Of a stretch of 64,000 nucleotides of DNA, positions 58,514 through 64,000 are shown one piece after another; the stretch's first letter is position 1; every line of letters begins with the position of its first letter. Source of the stretch: Lawsonibacter asaccharolyticus (GTDB taxonomy: Bacteria; Bacillota; Clostridia; Oscillospirales; Oscillospiraceae); the NCBI GenBank assembly GCA_003112755.1, contig BFBT01000001.1, positions 682,001 through 746,000 of the forward strand. The letters run 5' to 3'. Under the pieces are notes generated by a model that saw nothing but the letters and a program-made list of their open reading frames with translations, did not search any database and was not told where the DNA came from. The translations under genes were made by a program, and so were the position numbers.

Positions 58514-58759
58514 TCAACCTGCATCAAACATTATTTCGGGCTTTCCCAGTATCTCCTTTTCAGGAATCCCGTCTTTTTGTTCAAACGGGATGCTGACTTG
58601 AAATTCCGGCCTAAAGTCTCCATCCCCATCCGCGTAAAATCCAACGAATGACGAATGGCCGACAGAACCGCAATGTTCCATCCATTTTAGAAGAGAGCAA
58701 AAATCATTCACCCATCTTTGGTTCATAGTAGCCGTAACCGTGAATGTAACTTTGTTCAT
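58514..58759 (-). CDS. Small hypothetical phage protein, 81 aa
   Basis: Starts NKVTFTVTATMNQRWVNDFC after GGGAGG, followed by LLKWMEHCGSVGHSSFVGFY and an acidic, beta-rich end. It overlaps the upstream 43-codon gene by 4 bases. Function unknown. Confidence 0.6.
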   Translation of the reverse strand: MNKVTFTVTATMNQRWVNDFCSLLKWMEHCGSVGHSSFVGFYADGDGDFRPEFQVSIPFEQKDGIPEKEILGKPEIMFDAG

Positions 58760-58887
58760 TTCTTTTCCTCCCAAAATTCACAAACTTGGTCTGCGTTCAC
58801 GAAGTCCGCACAGTATGGGCTATCTCCATTACAGCACACGCCCTGGAAGTCCTCGTACCATGTGCAGGTGGCGCAGCACTTAGTCAT
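58756..58887 (-). CDS. Cys-rich small protein, 43 aa
   Basis: ATG 58887 follows GGGAGG. It has seven Cys (MTKCCATCTWYEDFQGVCCN, then CADFVNADQVCEFWEEKK), like small zinc or iron-binding proteins of phages. It overlaps both neighbours. Function unknown. Confidence 0.65.
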   Translation of the reverse strand: MTKCCATCTWYEDFQGVCCNGDSPYCADFVNADQVCEFWEEKK

Positions 58888-59095
58888 GCTCGTCCTCCCT
58901 TCGCTGGCCCTCACTACAAAACTTAATCCGCAAACTGGTGCGCATGAATGGGGCATCATAAGCTGGGCAAGCGGTTGTATTCTTGTACACGCACTCTCGG
59001 CACCCGACCACAGGCACAGCGTCGATGGTGGGGGCATTATCTATATCCTCTGGCATGATATCAAGCGGTAATTTATCAGCATCAATCAGCCTCAT
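58880..59095 (-). CDS. Small phage protein with IDADKL and Cys motif, 71 aa
   Basis: Begins MRLIDADKLPLDIMPEDIDN, then APTIDAVPVVGCRECVYKNT and a further CPAY motif. This start and the 'APTIDAVPV' string are common in small Clostridia phage proteins with a metal-binding CxxC. ATG 59095 has GGAGG nearby. Overlaps its neighbours. Confidence 0.65.
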   Translation of the reverse strand: MRLIDADKLPLDIMPEDIDNAPTIDAVPVVGCRECVYKNTTACPAYDAPFMRTSLRIKFCSEGQRREDEHD

Positions 59096-59345
59096 GCTCG
59101 TCCTCCTTGTCCATGCGAACGCCGCACCACGGGCAGAAAGTAGCGCCCTTGTCTCCATCGTCGCTGTACTCTTTGCACTCCGAACAATACGGGATTTTCC
59201 CTGGTTCAAAAATCCATCTCCCGTGCCTGACCTCCGCAACGTCGGCGGCGGGGAGTTGTACAATCTCTGACCACGCCGCAACATAATCCCCGCTGGTTCG
59301 CTTGACCACATCCAGCGCGACCGCCCTCTCGATGTACTCTTTCAT
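59082..59345 (-). CDS. Zinc-ribbon phage protein, 87 aa
   Basis: N-terminal helix (KEYIERAVALDVVKRTSGDY) and APADVAEVRHGRW-type linker lead to a zinc ribbon of two CxxC pairs (CSECKEYSD and CPWCGVRMD). It overlaps the 54-codon gene upstream as ATGA. Role unknown; several such ribbon proteins follow one another here. Confidence 0.65.
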   Translation of the reverse strand: MKEYIERAVALDVVKRTSGDYVAAWSEIVQLPAADVAEVRHGRWIFEPGKIPYCSECKEYSDDGDKGATFCPWCGVRMDKEDEHEAD

Positions 59346-59506
59346 CGCTTATTCTCCCTTACAATGTAAAATGCGATTTGAATAAGGCCAAACCCAAAAA
59401 TAAAAACTGCTGCGGCCCAATTCAGCGCGGTATTACCAGTTCCGTTTATCCCATAGTAAACATTCAGTGCCGCCAGAAAGAAATTCAGGCCAGCGAAAAA
59501 TATCAT
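59342..59506 (-). CDS. Two-TM small membrane protein, 54 aa
   Basis: ATG 59506, with AAAGGAGG ahead, encodes MIFFAGLNFFLAALNVYYGI, then TALNWAAAVFIFGFGLIQIA and a basic end. Two membrane helices. Its stop overlaps the next ATG (ATGA), so it belongs to the operon. Function unknown. Confidence 0.7.
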   Translation of the reverse strand: MIFFAGLNFFLAALNVYYGINGTGNTALNWAAAVFIFGFGLIQIAFYIVRENKR

Positions 59507-59991
59507 TCTGAGCTTCCTCCTTTTTCATCCTGCTCCCTCCGTAGTGCGGCCTTTAATACTTTCATTCGTTCTTCGGCTTCTTCTCGGTTGTATGGTGTCC
59601 CACAAATATCAATCAGCGGGGAGGACCATTTCTTTGGGTCAAAATATACAACCGCATACCGCCCATTAAATCTCTGGTCTCTTTGCGGCTTCATTTCTCC
59701 ACCTGACAGCGATTGTTCAATCATTGCAACAAACGGGCCGATAAAACACCGCCCCTCCCTGTCCGCCTGGGCCAGTTCGCGGAGGCGGTCAATGGAGCCG
59801 AGCTTTTGGTATTCTTTCAACAAAATCATCGACTTCATAATTTCGCCAGCGTATTCTTTGGGCAGGACTTCCTCCGGCTCCAGGCCGGTTTCCTCGTAGG
59901 CGGCGAGGCGGTCAACCCACGCCCCGGAATATTCTGTGTCGCCAATTTTGAGCCGCCATTTCCCGCCGTCAAAGTATGTCAACCGTTCCAT
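59503..59991 (-). CDS. Hypothetical early phage protein, 162 aa
   Basis: Starts MERLTYFDGGKWRLKIGDTE, then VDRLAAYEETGLEPEEVLPK, typical of a widespread Clostridia phage protein family of unknown function, followed by a C-terminal part with AVVYFDPKKWSSPLIDICGT and a charged helix. ATG 59991 has GGAGG 7 bases ahead; 33 upstream open bases are ignored. Confidence 0.65.
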   Translation of the reverse strand: MERLTYFDGGKWRLKIGDTEYSGAWVDRLAAYEETGLEPEEVLPKEYAGEIMKSMILLKEYQKLGSIDRLRELAQADREGRCFIGPFVAMIEQSLSGGEMKPQRDQRFNGRYAVVYFDPKKWSSPLIDICGTPYNREEAEERMKVLKAALRREQDEKGGSSE

Positions 59992-59992
59992 G

Positions 59993-60247
59993 TCAGTCCT
60001 CCTCGTGCCAATTTTGTAATGCATGTTTTAGGGTTTCATTCTCCCGATTCACCTGATCCAGCTCGGCCCGCGTAGCATGGCAAACCGCCTTTTCTTTCTG
60101 ATACATTTCCCGCAACCTCTCGTTTTCGTGCCAGAGTGTGGAGAGGGCGTGGGCGGCATCCATGCACAGGTCCATGATTTCCAGTGTTGCCTTGTCCTTG
60201 TACAGGCTTTCAGTTCGCAGCCGCTCAATCAGCTTCTCAATATCCAT
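59993..60247 (-). CDS. Coiled-coil early phage protein, 84 aa
   Basis: An almost wholly helical protein: DIEKLIERLRTESLYKDKAT, then LWHENERLREMYQKEKAVCH, with heptads through the end. It lies 1 base before the 59991 gene start. Function unknown. Confidence 0.6.
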   Translation of the reverse strand: MDIEKLIERLRTESLYKDKATLEIMDLCMDAAHALSTLWHENERLREMYQKEKAVCHATRAELDQVNRENETLKHALQNWHEED

Positions 60248-60270
60248 CAGGTGTCCTCCTCTCCCTCCGG

Positions 60271-61047
60271 CTAAAACAGCCGGTAATTTAGTTCATCATC
60301 TAGCATCGACCAGCGGAAAATTTTATCATCCACATAGATCATCCCCTCGTCCTCCAGTTGGAAGCGTCTGTCAAAGTCGTGGACAGTGTGGCCGTCTGCC
60401 TTGAACGTCACCGGGCTGTCGCTGTCCCATTTGAGCATCAGCGTCCACAAATCCGGGTAATTCCTCCGCAGGAGCCGGAGCTGCTGAACGCCCTGGTTGT
60501 GGCAGAACCAGCAGCCTCCACGGGCTGCGGTGGTATAGATTGGGGAGAGAAGGTCGTTTTCCTCGCACCACCGACGGCAATCGGCCTCCGTCCAGCCTAA
60601 CTCCACCAGTGGAGATCGTTTATTATCGGACAGGCTGTGGAACCTGTTCGGCTCGTCTACGGCGATACCTACATACTGGATTGCATCTCTCGGAATCCGC
60701 GCCAGTACGTGTTGTTTTAATCGCGAGTTGCACCATGGGCCTCTCTGATAGGGCCAACCATAGATTTTCCCGCCCCGTTCCCCGTCGCTCTCACAGGTCA
60801 TATAAAAAACATCCTGATAACACCGCTTCGCCCTGACGTGCTCCACCTCGATTCCCCACCGCTCCTTGATGATCTTGTCGGCCTTGGACTTAAACTCCAC
60901 CATCGGCGGCAGGTCTGCAGGGATGGTATCTGTGGCCCAGACATCGGCTGTCACAACTCTGTCGATGGGCCATCCGAGCAGCTCACACGCCCCAAAGCAG
61001 GCCATAGAGTCTTTTCCATAACTAAGGGACAAGATATGTTCAGGCAT
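60271..61047 (-). CDS. PAPS-reductase/ATP-pyrophosphatase family protein
   Basis: A 258-residue protein with the P-loop-like SYGKDSMACFGA of the PAPS reductase family near the start, then VVTADVWATDTIPADLP and a Cys pair in GGCWFCHNQGVQQ. Family members activate sulfate or form adenylated intermediates; phage copies lack a proven role and some relatives act in DNA or RNA sulfur modification. It overlaps the upstream gene by 8 bases. The CxxC may bind metal. Substrate unknown. Confidence 0.75.
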   Translation of the reverse strand: MPEHILSLSYGKDSMACFGACELLGWPIDRVVTADVWATDTIPADLPPMVEFKSKADKIIKERWGIEVEHVRAKRCYQDVFYMTCESDGERGGKIYGWPYQRGPWCNSRLKQHVLARIPRDAIQYVGIAVDEPNRFHSLSDNKRSPLVELGWTEADCRRWCEENDLLSPIYTTAARGGCWFCHNQGVQQLRLLRRNYPDLWTLMLKWDSDSPVTFKADGHTVHDFDRRFQLEDEGMIYVDDKIFRWSMLDDELNYRLF

Positions 61048-61393
61048 CGGCCTCTCCCTCCGGCGGGCGGCGGTAGAACACCCAATGCGGGATTTCTTTC
61101 ACATCGTAAATGCTACCTGCCGGTGTGATGATATGCCCATGCTGGCACAGACACCAGTACCCGTTCCCGCCCTCGATGGGTTTGCAGGCAACCCATACAG
61201 GCTCGTCCATCTCCCGCAGCTCCTCCAGCGTCAGCGGCTCGTTCGGCGGGGCGAGGGTGGGCATATCGTAGAGTAACTGCATTGCGCCTTGCCATGCTTT
61301 TGCCGCTTGGTTATTGCCCATAGACTTATGATGTAGATACTGCTCTTTGAGCAATTCCATGTATTTCTCTGCATCAATCGGTCGTACTTCCAT
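61040..61393 (-). CDS. Hypothetical early phage protein, 117 aa
   Basis: Starts MEVRPIDAEKYMELLKEQYL and has a second half GGNGYWCLCQHGHIITPAGS with WVFYRRPPEGE. The 'leading helix, APPNEPLTLEELREM, beta end' layout recurs in phages; a Cys pair and aromatic residues suggest a small sugar or metal fold. Function unknown. Confidence 0.6.
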   Translation of the reverse strand: MEVRPIDAEKYMELLKEQYLHHKSMGNNQAAKAWQGAMQLLYDMPTLAPPNEPLTLEELREMDEPVWVACKPIEGGNGYWCLCQHGHIITPAGSIYDVKEIPHWVFYRRPPEGEADA

Positions 61394-61396
61394 CTT

Positions 61397-61600
61397 TCAA
61401 CGCCTCCCATCTATCACCATCTCCACGGCCTCGTCCGTCATGGGATCGCCGCACCATGCGCAGAAAGGTGTTTCTACATCAGGGGTTCTCCCGCATTTTG
61501 TACATCGGCACTGTATATTTCCAGCTCCCAAAGGCGGTAAATAGTGTTTCCACACCCCCCTCCAGACCTTCTCCACCTTCTCCCGGCTGATTTTCCCCAT
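61397..61600 (-). CDS. Zinc-ribbon phage protein, 67 aa
   Basis: Residues about 30-52 contain CRCTKCGRTPDVETPFCAWC, two CxxC knuckles for zinc. It starts MGKISREKVEKVWRGVWKHY. A second ribbon protein of the early region. Function unknown. Confidence 0.6.
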   Translation of the reverse strand: MGKISREKVEKVWRGVWKHYLPPLGAGNIQCRCTKCGRTPDVETPFCAWCGDPMTDEAVEMVIDGRR

Positions 61601-61662
61601 ATATCTACAAATCCTCCATTCTGTGTAGTATTATTTAACTGCGTGGAAAGTGAGGTGATTTC

Positions 61663-61866
61663 ATGGTCATGCATCCAGTTTCCTCAACGGACATAGCCAG
61701 TATCGGATATGAAAATGGGACTCTCTACATCTCATTTCATAAGGGTGGCACCTACGCCTATTTCGGTGTCCCGCAGTCTGTATATGCTGGGCTCATGTCC
61801 GCAGGGTCCCACGGAAAATACTTCCACTCATTTATCAAGGGTAGGTATGGATATTCCAGGGTCTAA
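61663..61866 (+). CDS. KTSC-domain protein, plus strand
   Basis: A 67-residue protein against the operon direction: VSSTDIASIGYENGTLYISF and AGSHGKYFHSFIKGRY match the KTSC domain, a small fold seen in phage and bacterial proteins with no firm function. GAGGTG lies 7 bases before ATG 61663, and TATTAT lies at 61629-61634 as a possible -10. It overlaps the minus-strand gene by 4 bases. Confidence 0.8.
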   Translation: MVMHPVSSTDIASIGYENGTLYISFHKGGTYAYFGVPQSVYAGLMSAGSHGKYFHSFIKGRYGYSRV

Positions 61867-62057
61867 TCTATAACTACCAGCACCACCGCAGGGCCGTTTA
61901 CTGAGACTGTCACATCTTGGTACGGCTCTGCGATGTGTGTTTCTACGCCCTCACGCTTTCTTAGTTCGTCTACCAGATCGCAAGTTTTAAACTCAGATAG
62001 CTGCTCCCGGCTGACGGGGCGGAGGGCGGAGAGGGCCCTTTGCTCTAATTCTAGCAT
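61863..62057 (-). CDS. Small phage protein, 64 aa
   Basis: Starts MLELEQRALSALRPVSREQL and ends with a beta strand AVVLVVID after QDVTVSVNGP. It overlaps the upstream gene by 7 bases and the plus-strand KTSC gene by 4. Function unknown. Confidence 0.55.
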   Translation of the reverse strand: MLELEQRALSALRPVSREQLSEFKTCDLVDELRKREGVETHIAEPYQDVTVSVNGPAVVLVVID

Positions 62058-62413
62058 AGCTTTCCTCGCTTCCTCAATATGGCCTTATATCTCCTCAGTG
62101 TATCAAGCGGCATACCGCCCATCCTCTGGCAGATCTCCGCCTCTGTCATTCCGGCCCTAGCCAACAACATCACCTTGTCGATGTCATATTTGAGCCTTTG
62201 ACCGCCTCTCTCTTCCGGGATATCCCGCTTTGGCTCTGGATCATACTCCGGACACGACCTTATGTAGTAGCTCTCTATGTAGCCGCCCTTTGTGCCGCCC
62301 TGTCCTCGTTTTTTCGTTTTGTTGGCCCTCCATCCCGGAACAGGGGAGAAGCTGCGGCTCCAGGAGCACCCTCCGCATGCTTTCTGACAGGTCCAACATG
62401 GATTTTCATGCAT
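62051..62413 (-). CDS. Cys-rich helix-turn-helix phage protein, 120 aa
   Basis: An N-terminal zinc-like cluster (HENPCWTCQKACGGCSWSRS) is followed by a basic linker, EYDPEPKRDIPEERGG, and a helix-turn-helix end with GMTEAEICQRMGGMPLDTLR. ATG 62413 overlaps the RusA stop; an upstream open frame of 90 bases is not used. A regulator or nuclease accessory is possible. Confidence 0.65.
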   Translation of the reverse strand: MHENPCWTCQKACGGCSWSRSFSPVPGWRANKTKKRGQGGTKGGYIESYYIRSCPEYDPEPKRDIPEERGGQRLKYDIDKVMLLARAGMTEAEICQRMGGMPLDTLRRYKAILRKRGKLC

Positions 62414-62795
62414 ACGGCCTTCCCCCCGGCATGATCTCGACCTTGATGGCGCCCCCATCCCAGAACTCATGCGACACCATCTTGACCCATTTCCGGTTAT
62501 CATCCGGTAATATGTAGCCTTTCATTGCGTCCAGAAACGCTTTCCCTAAAACCGCATGATTATCGCAGTCCAGGCCGTCATCCCAATAAAATCTCACCTT
62601 CACCGGTCGGTCTAGCATCCTGTTCCTGATCCCAGCTTTATGCATAGCTGCTCGGGCGATCATGTGGAGCTCTTCGGCATCCTTCCGCCGCTTCTGTGGA
62701 TGCTTGCCCGCATAATAGGCGTTCAGGCCAAATCTTCGGTTCCATTCTGACTTCCCTTTTTTGGTCGTTGGGTAGTTGATGATAAAACTCAGCAT
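62406..62795 (-). CDS. rusA: RusA-type Holliday junction resolvase
   Basis: A 129-residue protein: VRFYWDDGLDCDNHAVLGKA, then FLDAMKGYILPDDNRKWVKM and GGAIKVEI. The acidic pair in DCDNH and the DDNRKW motif are RusA features. RusA cuts four-way DNA junctions during phage replication and recombination. It follows the helicase and a 53-codon gene. Confidence 0.85.
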   Translation of the reverse strand: MLSFIINYPTTKKGKSEWNRRFGLNAYYAGKHPQKRRKDAEELHMIARAAMHKAGIRNRMLDRPVKVRFYWDDGLDCDNHAVLGKAFLDAMKGYILPDDNRKWVKMVSHEFWDGGAIKVEIMPGGRPYA

Positions 62796-62808
62796 TTCTC
62801 CGCACCCC

Positions 62809-62970
62809 TTACTCTAGCGATTTGGAATACGAATCTAAAACTGTTTGTAGGGCGACTGCTACCTCTTCATACATTTCCGAATATCTATCAAGACCTTCTG
62901 ACCTCATAAAATCTCTCTGAGCACGCTTTCTTTTGATTTCGCCCATGACTAATTCATAGACCCTGTCCAC
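62809..62970 (-). CDS. Small helical phage protein, 53 aa
   Basis: GTG 62970 with GGAGG 9 bases ahead encodes MDRVYELVMGEIKRKRAQRD, then RYSEMYEEVAVALQTVLDSY. Fully helical and charged. It overlaps the end of the helicase gene by 17 bases, which supports coupled translation. Function unknown. Confidence 0.6.
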   Translation of the reverse strand: MDRVYELVMGEIKRKRAQRDFMRSEGLDRYSEMYEEVAVALQTVLDSYSKSLE

Positions 62971-64000
62971 GTTTCCGCGCCTCCTCCCATGAATAGCACT
63001 TTATCGGCCTCCCTCCAGCTTCATATAATCTTCTGGATGGCTCGTTATATTCAAGTTTGATCCTTGCTCTAGCTCCGAACTCTCTATTTTTCAAAATAGT
63101 GAGTAGGGAGGAGTACCCAAGTTCCTGTTCTCTCTCCTCGGGTACTCGTTCAACCTTGAATACATTGTCAGCTCTGTTTGTAATGTCGCTGGAACCTCCG
63201 ACATCATCTGCCTCCAAACGTCTGCCCTCTGTCTTCCTTGGGTGTGCCACAAGGTGCACATGCACGTCAAGTCTTTTGGCAAACGAAACCAGACGCCCCG
63301 TAAATGCGGACTGAGCCCTCCAGAATCCAAGGTTTGATTCATCTTTCAGCTCCGCAGTCATAATGTTATCTACGAGGAACGTATCTGCTCCATATCGGCG
63401 GTTGGCATACTCAAAAATCTTTAGAATGTTTGCTTCATCGTGCGCCTCTTTTCTTTGGATGTCTGTTAAGAAAAGGCGCTCGTTCCACCATTTGTCGATA
63501 TAAGGAACGACCTCTTTATTCACGTCAAACAGGACCCGACCGCTTCTCTGATCCACTCTTCGTGTCACATTGAGATATCCAGCCGCCTGCTGCAATAGCC
63601 CGAGTTTAAACTGCTCTTTGGGCAGTTCACCGGAATAGGCACACACAACATGGTTCTGATTGACTGCATCAAGCAGGATCTGCCCCAGAAGTGTGCTCTT
63701 ACCTTCTCCACGTTTCCCTGTCCAAACGGATAATTCCCCAGAAGAAAACCCACCGATCGCACTGTCTAGTTCATGTAGTCCAGATATCACACGCTTTGCA
63801 TTTTTCCTCTTCTGGCAATCCACATCTGCAAGGTTGATGATCCCATGGACAGGAGCCTCTTCTCCGTTCAGCAGAAGATTATCCAAAGCTCTTATACCAC
63901 GGTCTCCCACCAGGGAAAACAAGCTCTTATACCCCTGAAAACTATCTTCTGTAGGGATGATGATCGGGATAGACACTCTTGCCTCCAGCTCTGCGGCTGC
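62954..64000 (-). CDS. DnaB-like replicative helicase (partial at right edge)
   Basis: At least 348 codons. A RecA-type core has Walker A TGKRGEGKST, then DQRSGRVLFDV, DTFLVDNIMTAE (Walker B) and HVHLVAHPRKT, followed by SSDITNRADNVFKV and a C-terminal REFGARARI stretch. This fits the C-terminal domain of DnaB/Twinkle-type helicases that unwind the replication fork. A GTG at 63976 with GGAGG five bases ahead is a possible start, but the frame stays open to base 64000, so an N-terminal primase or toprim part may lie outside. Confidence 0.85.
   Translation of the reverse strand, partial: AAAELEARVSIPIIIPTEDSFQGYKSLFSLVGDRGIRALDNLLLNGEEAPVHGIINLADVDCQKRKNAKRVISGLHELDSAIGGFSSGELSVWTGKRGEGKSTLLGQILLDAVNQNHVVCAYSGELPKEQFKLGLLQQAAGYLNVTRRVDQRSGRVLFDVNKEVVPYIDKWWNERLFLTDIQRKEAHDEANILKIFEYANRRYGADTFLVDNIMTAELKDESNLGFWRAQSAFTGRLVSFAKRLDVHVHLVAHPRKTEGRRLEADDVGGSSDITNRADNVFKVERVPEEREQELGYSSLLTILKNREFGARARIKLEYNEPSRRLYEAGGRPIKCYSWEEARKRGQGL

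Larger units (their letters stand above)
30220..64000. mobile_element. Siphophage-type prophage (runs off the right edge)
   Basis: Ordered phage modules on the minus strand: helicase, RusA and small early genes, terminase, portal, minor capsid, scaffold, capsid, connectors, tail tube, chaperones, tape measure, tail tip, fibres, holins and endolysin. The left end lies after the tRNA-Arg terminator and before the terminator at 30297-30322. No integrase or phage repressor pair is in the window, so these should lie to the right. The exact attachment core is not determined. Confidence 0.9.

Overview
The window looks like a stretch of a spore-forming Clostridia genome, most likely Oscillospirales (Flavonifractor/Lawsonibacter-like). 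This is inferred from a GC-rich chromosomal island with a SpoVAC fragment, Firmicutes-type conjugation and SpaA/Cna-B surface genes, and a Firmicutes-style siphophage. No relaxase, element integrase or rRNA is in view, so the species cannot be named.

Layout. (1) About 1-28,420: the right-hand part of an integrative conjugative element (ICE), almost all on the minus strand. Read in transcription order from high to low coordinates it carries a winged-helix replication-type protein and a small regulator; a promoter and attenuator-like hairpin; a type IV secretion operon (two-TM pilin-like protein, 38-aa membrane peptide, VirB6-like protein, secreted low-complexity protein, C39-type peptidase, PrgI-VirB4 fusion); accessory proteins; a replication-relaxation family protein, VirD4 coupling protein and S1-domain protein; then a surface module (membrane protein, sortase, stalk-domain protein, 1,727-aa thioester/Cna-B repeat protein); and small cargo genes including a NYN-type nuclease. 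The relaxase and integrase are presumably left of the window. (2) About 28,420-30,220: a GC-rich piece of host chromosome with a 3'-truncated spoVAC (apparently split by the ICE), a DUF6512-type membrane protein, an Sfp-type phosphopantetheinyl transferase and tRNA-Arg(CCG). (3) About 30,220-64,000: a siphophage-type prophage, nearly all on the minus strand, running past the right edge. From right to left: DnaB-like helicase, RusA, many small early genes, PAPS-reductase-like and dATP/dGTP-diphosphohydrolase-like proteins, regulator, terminase, portal, minor capsid protein, scaffold, major capsid, connectors, tail tube, chaperones, tape measure, tail tip and fibres, holins and endolysin, then a six-gene cassette of unknown function next to the host tRNA.

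How it fits together. The ICE genes would build a Gram-positive type IV secretion channel plus a very long secreted adhesin whose matching sortase lies in the same gene block. The phage genes make a complete head and tail. Two sense-strand genes, 46,031-46,864 and 61,663-61,866, stand out as insertions against the direction of the phage operons.

Main points to follow up: a probable -1 ribosomal frameshift at the end of the major capsid gene that adds a hidden 93-residue Ig/cadherin-like domain; the ICE sitting inside a sporulation gene; a sortase with a cleavable signal peptide next to an LPKTG protein lacking the usual hydrophobic tail; a head protein with a toxin-like C-terminus and a small acidic partner; and an attenuator in front of the conjugation operon. 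Several genes of 38-57 codons were read directly from the sequence.
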